Source: an uncultured Oscillospiraceae bacterium (GTDB taxonomy: Bacteria > Bacillota > Clostridia > Oscillospirales > Oscillospiraceae). Taken from it: a stretch of DNA of 5,423 nt. The stretch covers positions 1-5,423 of the forward strand of contig CAJOIG010000117.1 of assembly GCA_905234575.1 (NCBI GenBank), written 5' to 3'. Position numbers and translations under genes: made by a program. Of the stretch, positions 1 through 5,423 are shown piece by piece; within the stretch, counting starts at the first letter, position 1; the number at the start of each line of letters is the position of its first letter. Below the pieces are notes generated by a model. It was not told the DNA's origin. It saw only the letters and a program-made list of their open reading frames with translations, and did not search any database.

Positions 1-1
1 G

Positions 2-841
2 GAGGACGGCTCGCTGAACCTCGAAAAGATGGCCGAGTTCATCGACCGGCAGGCCGCGGGCGGCACCGCCGCCATCATCGTGAACGGCACCACGGGCGAG
101 AACGCCACCCAGCCCCTCGACGAGCACGAGCGGCTCATGGCGTTCTGCGTGAAGCACACCGCGGGACGCATGAAGGTGGTCGTCGGCGTCGGCAGCAACG
201 ACACCATGACCTCCATCCGTCTGGCCCGGCACGCGGAGAGCTGCGGCGCGGACGGCATCCTCATGGTCACGCCGTACTACAACCGCTCGAACCCCGCCGG
301 GCTCGTGCAGCACTTCACCTACGTCGCGGACCGTGTAAGCGTGCCCATGATCGTCTACAACGTCCCCAGCCGGACCACCGTCTCCCTCACGGCGGAGATC
401 TACAAGGAGCTTTCCAAGCATCCGAACATCAACGGCGTCAAGGAGGCGTCCGGCGATTTCAGCCTGTTCTCCCGGACCCGCGCCCTCTGCGGCGACGACC
501 TGAACATCTGGTCCGGCAACGACGACAACACCGTGCCCATGATGGCGATGGGGGCGCAAGGCGTTATCTCTGTCGTATCGAACCTCGTGCCCGCGACGGT
601 GGCGAAGCTGTGCCGGCTCTGCCTGGACGGGGACTTTAAGGCCGCCACGGCGCTCTACTGCGAGAACGCGGACCTTTTCGCCAAGATGTTCATCGAGGTG
701 AACCCCATCCCGGTGAAGACCGCCATGAACCTGCTCGGCATGGGCGCGGGCCCGCTGCGCCTGCCCCTGTGGCCCATGAGCGAGGCGAACGAGAAAAAGC
801 TCCGGGACTGCCTCGTGGAGAGCGGGCTGCTGACGGTCTGA
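2..841 (+). CDS. dapA: 4-hydroxy-tetrahydrodipicolinate synthase DapA (5' end missing)
   Basis: This is a class I (Schiff-base) aldolase that condenses pyruvate with L-aspartate semialdehyde, the first step committed to DAP and lysine, in the cytoplasm. The reading frame is open from base 2; the first internal ATG is at 29, but nine in-frame codons before it (starting EDGSLNLEK) fit the family, so about 14 N-terminal residues lie off the left edge. Counting from the Met at 29, visible hallmarks are GTTGE (20-24), PYYNR (82-86), YNVPSRT (110-116), the Schiff-base Lys138 in GVKEA, SGND (162-165) and NPIPVK (225-230). By ungapped comparison with E. coli DapA recalled from memory (offset 23), Thr21, Tyr84 and Tyr110 match the catalytic triad, and Arg115 matches the residue that binds the semialdehyde carboxylate. 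These separate it from sialate lyases and other DapA-like aldolases. Restored length would be about 293 residues, normal for the family. It ends in TGA, 9 bases before the transporter gene, so the two are probably cotranscribed. Two residues of the allosteric lysine site are changed (see findings). Confidence 0.96.
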   Translation, partial: EDGSLNLEKMAEFIDRQAAGGTAAIIVNGTTGENATQPLDEHERLMAFCVKHTAGRMKVVVGVGSNDTMTSIRLARHAESCGADGILMVTPYYNRSNPAGLVQHFTYVADRVSVPMIVYNVPSRTTVSLTAEIYKELSKHPNINGVKEASGDFSLFSRTRALCGDDLNIWSGNDDNTVPMMAMGAQGVISVVSNLVPATVAKLCRLCLDGDFKAATALYCENADLFAKMFIEVNPIPVKTAMNLLGMGAGPLRLPLWPMSEANEKKLRDCLVESGLLTV

Positions 842-843
842 GG
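840..843 (+). promoter_or_regulatory. Ribosome binding site of the transporter gene, overlapping the dapA stop
   Basis: GAGG lies 7 bases before the ATG at 851 and overlaps the dapA TGA (839-841). It supports the ATG at 851 as the start and suggests that translation of the transporter is coupled to dapA. It is the only Shine-Dalgarno-like sequence in the 9-base gap. Confidence 0.7.
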
Positions 844-850
844 CAGACCC

Positions 851-2143
851 ATGCGGAAGGCAAAAACCGGGCTCACCGCCCGCTTCTGGCTGGCTCTGGT
901 CCTGTTCAGCCTTGTCGGCCAGGTGGCGTGGGTGGTGGAGAACATGTACCTCAACGTGTTCATCTACAAGATGTTCCGCGCCACCGCCGGGGACATCTCC
1001 GCCATGGTGGCGGCGAGCGCCGTCGCCGCGACGGTCACGACGATCCTCATGGGCGCGCTCTCCGACCGGGTCGGGAAGCGGCGCGTCTTCATGTGCCTCG
1101 GGTACGTCCTGTGGGGGCTCTCGGTAGTGTGCTTTGCCCTGCTCCGGCTTGATCTTCTCGCAGCGGCCTTCCCCATGGCGGCGTCCGCCGCGGCGGTGGG
1201 CGTCACCCTCACCATCGTGCTCGACTGCCTCATGACCTTCTTCGGCTCCACGGCGAACGACGCGGCCTACAACGCCTGGGTCACGGACAACACCGACGGC
1301 ACGAACCGGGGCGCGGCGGAGGGCGTGAACTCCATGATGCCCCTCGTGGCGATCCTCGCGGTGTTCGGCGGCTTCATGGCCTTCGACCTGGACGAGGCCC
1401 GGAGCTGGACGCTCATCTACCTGATCATCGGCGGCATCGTGACGCTCGTCGGTCTTGCGGGCTTCTTCCTCGTGGACGACCGGCGGACCGCCGCCTCCCC
1501 CGTCCCCTACTGGCAGGGCGTGATCTACGGCTTCCGACCCTCCACTGTCCGGGAGAATCCGGCCCTGTACCGGCATTTCGCCGGGTTCATCCTCTTCAAT
1601 ATCTCCATCCAGATCTTCATGCCCTACCTCATCCTGTACTACGAGGTCGCCCTGGGTATGGAGAACTATGTCCTTATCATGGCCCCGGCCATTCTGGCGG
1701 CTGCCGCCGTGACCTTCTTCTGGGGACGGGTGTATGACCGGCGGGGCTTCCCCTTTGCCGCGGGCATCGCCCTCGGCTGGCTCATCCTCGGGTACGTCCT
1801 TCTGTACCTCACCCGGGCGACGCTGCCGGTGTTCCTGGGGTCCCTCCTCATGATGGCCGGGTATCTCTCGGGCATGGCGGTCTTCGGCGCGAAGATCCGG
1901 GAGCGCACCCCCGCGGGCAAGGCAGGCATGCTGCAGGGCGCGCGCATCTTCTCCCAGGTGCTTGTTCCCGGCGTGATCGGTCCCTTCCTCGGGAAGCTCG
2001 TCCTGCGGAACGCCGAGCAGATCGCGAACAGCGACGGGACCTTCTCCTTCATCCCGAACGCGAACATCTTCCTCGCCGCGCTGGTCCCGGCGATCGTCGT
2101 CTTGCTGGCCGTCGCCCTGGACCGAAGGAAGGAAACGGAATGA
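851..2143 (+). CDS. Major facilitator superfamily transporter, 12 predicted membrane helices, substrate unknown
   Basis: This 430-residue integral membrane protein has about 12 hydrophobic segments, roughly at residues 11-29, 48-70, 79-99, 101-128, 161-178, 187-207, 240-263, 273-291, 302-320, 325-346, 363-384 and 403-422. A hydrophilic central loop lies around 209-238. The loop between helices 2 and 3 carries the MFS motif A, GALSDRVGKRRV (68-79), and a weaker copy, WGRVYDRRG (291-299), sits in the second half, as expected from the internal duplication of this fold. Length is normal and there is no cleavable signal peptide. Acidic residues within or next to helices (Glu30 in helix 1, Asp125 in helix 4) could serve in proton or cation coupling. 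The region STANDAAYNAWVTD (133-146) resembles a group of MFS proteins common in anaerobic Firmicutes, distantly like sugar/cation symporters of the GPH type; this is from memory. It sits directly behind dapA, and a terminator follows 17 bases after its stop, so it is the last gene of that operon. Import or export and the substrate cannot be read from sequence. Confidence 0.93.
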   Translation: MRKAKTGLTARFWLALVLFSLVGQVAWVVENMYLNVFIYKMFRATAGDISAMVAASAVAATVTTILMGALSDRVGKRRVFMCLGYVLWGLSVVCFALLRLDLLAAAFPMAASAAAVGVTLTIVLDCLMTFFGSTANDAAYNAWVTDNTDGTNRGAAEGVNSMMPLVAILAVFGGFMAFDLDEARSWTLIYLIIGGIVTLVGLAGFFLVDDRRTAASPVPYWQGVIYGFRPSTVRENPALYRHFAGFILFNISIQIFMPYLILYYEVALGMENYVLIMAPAILAAAAVTFFWGRVYDRRGFPFAAGIALGWLILGYVLLYLTRATLPVFLGSLLMMAGYLSGMAVFGAKIRERTPAGKAGMLQGARIFSQVLVPGVIGPFLGKLVLRNAEQIANSDGTFSFIPNANIFLAALVPAIVVLLAVALDRRKETE

Positions 2144-2147
2144 TCCC

Positions 2148-2200
2148 AAAAACCAACAAACGGCACAGCCTTTTTCGGCTGTGCCGGTTTATTTGTTGTT
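2148..2200. terminator. Bidirectional intrinsic terminator between convergent operons
   Basis: A perfect 10-bp GC-rich stem, CGGCACAGCC (2161-2170) with GGCTGTGCCG (2177-2186), closes a 6-base TTTTTC loop. On the + strand it is followed by the T-rich tract GTTTATTTGTTGTT (2187-2200). On the - strand it is followed by TTTGTTGGTTTTT (2160 down to 2148). The hairpin begins 17 bases after the transporter stop and 13 bases beyond the dapF stop, so one structure can end both transcripts. The + strand tract overlaps the last base of the dapF stop codon. Each T tract is interrupted, so efficiency could differ between directions. Confidence 0.9.
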
Positions 2201-3027
2201 CACGCAGGCCAGTCGCCGGAGAAGACCTCCACGGCCGGGCCGGTCATGAAGCAGCGACCGGTGGTCTCATCATAGCGGATTCGCAGGTCGCCGCCCCGCA
2301 GGTGGACGAGGACGTCGGGATCGAGCTTTCCGAGGCGGACGCCCGCCCAGACCGACGCCGTCGCGCCGGTGCCGCAGGCCAGGGTCTCGCCGGAGCCGCG
2401 CTCCCAGACCCGGAAGTCGATCTCCCCCCGGGAGCGGAGGGCAATGAACTCCGAATTCACCCGGTCCGGGAACCGGGGATGGTTCTCGAACGCGGGACCG
2501 AGCTCCGAAAGGGGCAGGTCCGCCGTCGAGGTCCCGAGAGGGGCGTTGTCCTCGAGGAAATACACCGCGTGCCTGCTGCCGGTGTCCACACCGACGAAGG
2601 AGAGCGGCATCCCCGCCACCTCGATGGTCTCGGGAAGCTCGCTCGTCAGCCGGGGTGCGCCCATGTCCACCGTGACGCGCACGGCTCTGCCGTCCTCCAC
2701 GTCGAGGGACACGGTCTTCGGGCCGTCCCCAGTGTCGATGACGGCCTCCCGGCGCTCGGGCGGAACGATGCCGTGGTCGTAGACGTACTTGGCCACGCAG
2801 CGGATGCCGTTGCCGCACATGGCGCCCTCGGAGCCGTCGGCGTTGAACATCCGCATCCGGGCGTCCGCCGTGTCCGACGGGCAGATGAGGATGAGTCCGT
2901 CGCCGCCGACGCCGAAGTGCCGGTCCGCGACGGCCCGGGCCAGGGCGTTCGGGTCGTCCACCGTCTCGCGGAAGCAGTCCACGTAGACGTAGTCGTTGCC
3001 GCAGCCCTGCATTTTCGTGAAGCGCAT
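2200..3027 (-). CDS. dapF: Diaminopimelate epimerase DapF
   Basis: This cofactor-independent, cytoplasmic two-base racemase converts LL-DAP to meso-DAP, used for peptidoglycan cross-links and as the direct precursor of lysine. It has 275 residues, the usual length, in two similar halves. The catalytic cysteine pair is Cys71 in MCGNGIRC (70-77) and Cys218 in ACGTGATAS (217-225). Other expected contacts are Asn11 in GCGNDY, Asn62 in FNADGSE, Asn191 in RVNSEF, and Glu209-Arg210 in WERGSGET. The usual GNPH motif reads GSRH (150-153), an Asn-to-Ser and Pro-to-Arg change at a substrate-contact loop (see findings). The start at 3027 is supported by GGAGG 6 bases upstream and by MRFTKMQGCGND, the normal N-terminus of the family. 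It lies 12 bases downstream of lysC in the same operon and ends at the shared terminator. Its presence implies that the cell makes LL-DAP by the succinylase, acetylase or aminotransferase route, not only by meso-DAP dehydrogenase. Confidence 0.96.
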   Translation of the reverse strand: MRFTKMQGCGNDYVYVDCFRETVDDPNALARAVADRHFGVGGDGLILICPSDTADARMRMFNADGSEGAMCGNGIRCVAKYVYDHGIVPPERREAVIDTGDGPKTVSLDVEDGRAVRVTVDMGAPRLTSELPETIEVAGMPLSFVGVDTGSRHAVYFLEDNAPLGTSTADLPLSELGPAFENHPRFPDRVNSEFIALRSRGEIDFRVWERGSGETLACGTGATASVWAGVRLGKLDPDVLVHLRGGDLRIRYDETTGRCFMTGPAVEVFSGDWPA

Positions 3028-3033
3028 GGCGGT

Positions 3034-3038
3034 CCTCC
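3034..3038 (-). promoter_or_regulatory. Ribosome binding site of dapF
   Basis: GGAGG on the - strand, 6 bases before the dapF ATG, lies in the 12-base gap after the lysC TAA. It fixes the dapF start at 3027 and is a strong, well-spaced site. Confidence 0.8.
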
Positions 3039-3039
3039 G

Positions 3040-4362
3040 TTACAGAAGCGGCTCCATCGCGCGGTAGATGGCGCGGACAGCCTCCTCGTAGTCGTGCTCC
3101 TCGACGCCGACGATGATGTTGAGCTCGCTGGACCCCTGGTCGATCATGCGGATGTTGATGTTCGCGTCGGCGAGGGCCTTGAAGATTCGGGCGGCGGTGC
3201 CCTTGGAGTAGACCATGCCCCGGCCCACGACCGCCAGCATGGCGAGGCCGTCCTCCACGGTCATGGCGTCCGGCTCGAGCTCCTTCTGGATGGCGATGAG
3301 GATCTCGTCCCGGGCCTTCTGGAAGGCCTCGGTGTTCACCACCACGGAGATGGTGTCGATGCCGGAGGGGCAGTGCTCAAAGGCGACGCCGTGCTCCGCG
3401 AGGATCGTCAAAAGCCGGGCGGTGAAGCCGATCTCGGCGTTCATCATGGATTTCTCAATAGCGATGCTCGTGAAGCCCTTCCGGCCCGCGACGCCGGTGA
3501 CGACCCGCTTGCGGGCGGTCCGGTCCGCCCAGGGGACGATCATGGTGCCCCGGTCCCCGGGACGGTTCGTGTTGCGGATGTTGATGGGGATGCCGGCCTT
3601 GCGGACGGGGAACACGGCGTCCTCGTGCAGCACGGAGGCGCCCATGTAGGAGAGCTCGCGCAGCTCGGTGTAGGTGATGTGGTCGATGACGTGGGGGGTC
3701 TCCACCACGCGCGGGTCCGCCGAGAGCATGCCGGAGACGTCCGTCCAGTTCTCATAGAGGTCCGCCCGGGCCGCCTGGGCCGCGATGGAGCCCGTGATGT
3801 CCGAGCCGCCCCGGGAGAAGGTGTGGATGGTCCCGTCCGGCAGCACGCCGTAAAAGCCGGGGATGACCGCGGCGTCCAGTGCACGGAGGCGCTCGCCGAG
3901 GGCCTTGAAGGTGCGCTCCTCGTCCAGGGCGCTGCTCTCCGTGAAGAAGATCGTCTCCGCCGGGTCCACGAAGGGACGGCCCAGGAAGGCCGCGATGATC
4001 TTGGCGTTCAGATACTCGCCGCGGCTCGCCATGTAGTCCCGCTGGGGGGTCCCGGCGAGGTGCTCCCGCAGAACGGCGATCTCGGAGGCGAGGTCGAATT
4101 CGACGCCGAGCCCCGCGAGGATGTCGGCGTAGCGGCTCTCGATCTGCGCCAGCGTGCCGGAGAAGTCCGCGCCGGAGGCGGCCTCGTCGTAGCAGCGGTA
4201 GAGGAGGTCCGTGACCTTGATGTCGTCCGACGTGCGCTTGCCGGGAGCCGAGGCGACCATGAACCGGCGGGCGGGGTCGGCGAGGACGATGTCCGCGACC
4301 TTGCGGATCTGCTCGGCGCTCGCGAGAGACGTGCCGCCGAATTTCACAACGATGGTTTTCAT
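3040..4362 (-). CDS. lysC: Aspartate kinase, monofunctional, with two C-terminal ACT domains
   Basis: This enzyme phosphorylates L-aspartate to 4-aspartyl phosphate with ATP, the entry step to DAP, lysine, threonine and methionine. It has 440 residues, normal for the single-polypeptide monofunctional class (E. coli LysC or Bacillus YclM type), and no homoserine dehydrogenase domain is attached. The amino acid kinase domain spans about 1-285. It contains VVKFGGTSLA (5-14), with the phosphate-binding Lys7, and SRGEYLNAK (113-121). FSRGGSDITG (182-191) and WTDVSGMLSADPR (206-218) form the nucleotide and aspartate sites, and GASVLHEDAVFPV (241-253) follows. Two ACT-like segments follow, about 297-366 and 375-437; the second holds NINIRMIDQGSSELNI (401-416), typical of the effector-binding repeats. 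Feedback inhibition by an amino acid is therefore likely, but the effector cannot be named from sequence. The start overlaps the amidohydrolase stop as ATGA, with GGAGG 12 bases upstream. The symbol follows general use; the organism may have paralogues that share the work. Confidence 0.95.
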   Translation of the reverse strand: MKTIVVKFGGTSLASAEQIRKVADIVLADPARRFMVASAPGKRTSDDIKVTDLLYRCYDEAASGADFSGTLAQIESRYADILAGLGVEFDLASEIAVLREHLAGTPQRDYMASRGEYLNAKIIAAFLGRPFVDPAETIFFTESSALDEERTFKALGERLRALDAAVIPGFYGVLPDGTIHTFSRGGSDITGSIAAQAARADLYENWTDVSGMLSADPRVVETPHVIDHITYTELRELSYMGASVLHEDAVFPVRKAGIPINIRNTNRPGDRGTMIVPWADRTARKRVVTGVAGRKGFTSIAIEKSMMNAEIGFTARLLTILAEHGVAFEHCPSGIDTISVVVNTEAFQKARDEILIAIQKELEPDAMTVEDGLAMLAVVGRGMVYSKGTAARIFKALADANINIRMIDQGSSELNIIVGVEEHDYEEAVRAIYRAMEPLL

Positions 4363-5423
4363 AGACTAGCAGTTCCTCCAGGGAATGATTCTTTCTCCAA
4401 AAAGCGGGTGAGCACCGCCGCGTGGACGGCCGCCGCCAGGGGCACGGCCTCCGCCGCCGGCAGGAACGCCGGGTCGTGCAGCGGCCGGGGGCAGCCCGCG
4501 CCGATGTGGTAAAACGTGCCGGGGACGCGCTCGAGGAAAACCCCGAAGTCCTCCGTCGTCATGAGAGGGCGCTCCAGCACCCGGACGCTCTCCGCGCCGA
4601 GAAGCTCCGTCATGGCGGCTCTCGCGAGGTCCGTCATGCCGTCGTCGTTCACGACGCCGGGATAGCTCGGCCGAAGGGCAAGAGACGGCTCCACGCCATA
4701 GGCGCGGGCGTTGTCGACAAGGGCCTCATTGAGAAGGCTCCGAAGGCTCCGGCGGGCGTCCGGGCCCAGGGTGCGGAGGATGCCCGTCAGCTCCGCCGTG
4801 CCGGGGACGATGTTCCCGGCGGTGCCCGCGTGCAGGGTCCCCACGTTCACGACGCTGCGGTCCGCCATGCGATCGGGCAGGGCGAGAAGCGCCGGGACCA
4901 GCGCGGCGGCGGCGGCCAGGGCGTCCACGCCCTTTTCCCGCTCCGCCCCGTGGCAGCTCCGCCCCGTAAGGGTGATGCGGAACATATCGGAGGCGGCGTA
5001 GAACTTGCCGTACTTCACGCCGACGGTCCCCAGGGGGAGCGCCGGGTCCACATGCGCGCCGAACACGGCGTCCACGCCGTCCAGCCCGCCCGCTTCGATC
5101 ATCCGGGCCGCGCCGCCGTCGCCCTCCTCGTCCGGCTGGAAGAGGAACACGACTGAACCGGGCAGGCTCTCCCGCCGGTCCGCGAGGAGCCTTGCCGCGC
5201 CGAGGGCGGCGGCCAGGTGGACGTCGTGCCCGCAGGCATGCATGACGCCGGGGACCTCCGAGGCAAAGGCCGCGCCGGTCGCCTCCGTCAGAGGCAGGGC
5301 GTCCATGTCCGCCCGGAGAGCGGCGATGGGACCGGGACGCCCGCCGGTGAGGCGGCCGACGACGGCGGTCTCCGTGACGCGCTCCGTAGGGATTCCGAGA
5401 TCGTGCAGATACGACTCGATCGC
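4359..5423 (-). CDS. M20-family metal-dependent amidohydrolase (N-acyl amino acid or N-acetyl-DAP deacetylase type), 5' end missing
   Basis: This is a two-metal (zinc or similar) cytoplasmic hydrolase of the M20D group, which cleaves N-acyl groups from amino acids. The frame is open to the window edge: 39 codons before the Met at 5306 include IALRADMDALP-like sequence (AALRADMDALPL) that belongs to the family core, so that Met is internal and the true start is off the right edge. Counting from it, the metal ligands are visible: Cys25 and His27 in HACGHDVH (23-30), Glu60-Glu61 in FQPDEEG (56-62), His85 in GAHVDP (83-88) and His277 in PLHDP (275-279). A dimerisation-domain segment lies around 100-210, with NVGTLHAGTAGNIVPG (154-169), and EDFGVF (252-257) follows. 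About 40-70 residues should be missing, given family lengths near 380-400. It leads directly into lysC and dapF, which makes N-acetyl-LL-DAP deacetylase an attractive role. Hippurate hydrolase or a general N-acyl amino acid hydrolase is equally allowed by the motifs. Changes near the active site are listed in findings. Confidence 0.92.
   Translation of the reverse strand, partial: AIESYLHDLGIPTERVTETAVVGRLTGGRPGPIAALRADMDALPLTEATGAAFASEVPGVMHACGHDVHLAAALGAARLLADRRESLPGSVVFLFQPDEEGDGGAARMIEAGGLDGVDAVFGAHVDPALPLGTVGVKYGKFYAASDMFRITLTGRSCHGAEREKGVDALAAAAALVPALLALPDRMADRSVVNVGTLHAGTAGNIVPGTAELTGILRTLGPDARRSLRSLLNEALVDNARAYGVEPSLALRPSYPGVVNDDGMTDLARAAMTELLGAESVRVLERPLMTTEDFGVFLERVPGTFYHIGAGCPRPLHDPAFLPAAEAVPLAAAVHAAVLTRFLEKESFPGGTASL
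4375..4379 (-). promoter_or_regulatory. Ribosome binding site of lysC, inside the end of the amidohydrolase gene
   Basis: GGAGG on the - strand lies 12 bases before the lysC ATG, within the last codons of the upstream gene. The spacing is longer than the usual 5-9 bases. Together with the ATGA stop/start overlap (4359-4362) it suggests that lysC is translated largely by reinitiation coupled to the amidohydrolase. Confidence 0.65.

Noticed and set aside
769..1152. Overlapping + strand frame spanning the dapA end and the transporter start
   Set aside because: It is a shifted frame rich in Arg, Gly and Pro, as expected from out-of-frame reading of GC-rich DNA. The two real genes in this region are well supported.
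400..1251. Several short - strand frames opposite dapA and the transporter gene
   Set aside because: They are antisense to conserved coding sequence, lack recognisable motifs and have Ser/Arg/Thr-rich composition typical of shadows.
2144..2199. Possible riboswitch or small RNA in the gap between the operons
   Set aside because: The gap is 56 bases between convergent stops and is fully explained by a terminator hairpin. A lysine riboswitch would sit upstream of a gene and needs far more sequence; no leader region is inside the window.
2140..4512. A 790-codon open frame on the + strand across dapF, lysC and part of the amidohydrolase gene
   Set aside because: It lies antisense and in codon register with dapF and lysC. 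In this register a stop needs TTA, CTA or TCA in the sense gene, codons that GC-rich genes avoid, so long open frames arise for free. Its translation is low-complexity in Ala, Gly, Arg, Val, Asp and His with no recognisable domain, and it would run through the terminator hairpin.
4422..5156. A 244-codon open frame on the + strand within the amidohydrolase gene
   Set aside because: It has the same codon-register antisense relation to a real gene with clear M20 motifs. It has no domain and no ribosome binding site that I could see.
4359..5306. Treating the Met at 5306 as the amidohydrolase start
   Set aside because: The frame continues open to the window edge, and the 39 upstream codons encode family-typical sequence, including the ALRAD part of the conserved core, so the gene is cut by the edge and does not start here.
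1..5423. Mobile elements, CRISPR arrays, tRNA or rRNA genes, tandem repeats, defence or biosynthetic islands
   Set aside because: Reading both strands, I saw no inverted-repeat ends, direct repeats, transposase or integrase motifs, RNA-gene structure or compositional break. Intact housekeeping genes account for nearly all of the bases.

Overview
The window is a compact, GC-rich stretch (by eye about two thirds G+C) of bacterial housekeeping DNA with five genes and almost no non-coding sequence. Four are metabolic enzymes, and at least three of these belong to the aspartate/diaminopimelate (DAP)/lysine pathway. The fifth is a membrane transporter. Strong GGAGG-type ribosome binding sites, a hairpin terminator flanked by T-rich tracts, a monofunctional ACT-domain aspartate kinase of about 440 residues and the style of the transporter suggest a high-GC member of the Clostridia (for example an Oscillospiraceae-like gut Firmicute). 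That placement is inference from protein character, not a demonstrated identity.

Layout: on the + strand, dapA (5' end cut by the window edge, 2-841) is followed after 9 bases by a 12-helix major facilitator transporter (851-2143). On the - strand, reading from the right edge, an M20-family amidohydrolase (5' end cut off, 4359-5423) overlaps the start of aspartate kinase lysC (3040-4362) by four bases. DAP epimerase dapF (2200-3027) follows after 12 bases. The two operons converge on one perfect 10-bp hairpin (2161-2186) with a T-rich tract on either side, which looks like a shared bidirectional terminator. No promoter or leader is visible, because both transcription units begin outside the window.

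How the genes work together: LysC makes aspartyl phosphate, the first committed step. DapA condenses aspartate semialdehyde with pyruvate, the branch point to DAP. DapF converts LL-DAP to meso-DAP for peptidoglycan and lysine. The amidohydrolase could be the N-acetyl-DAP deacetylase of the acetylase variant of the pathway, or an unrelated N-acyl amino acid hydrolase; the window alone cannot decide. The transporter's substrate is unknown.

I found no mobile element, CRISPR array, RNA gene, defence system or clearly new system. The points most worth a second look are the role of the amidohydrolase, residue changes at the DapA lysine site, and a changed substrate-contact motif in DapF.
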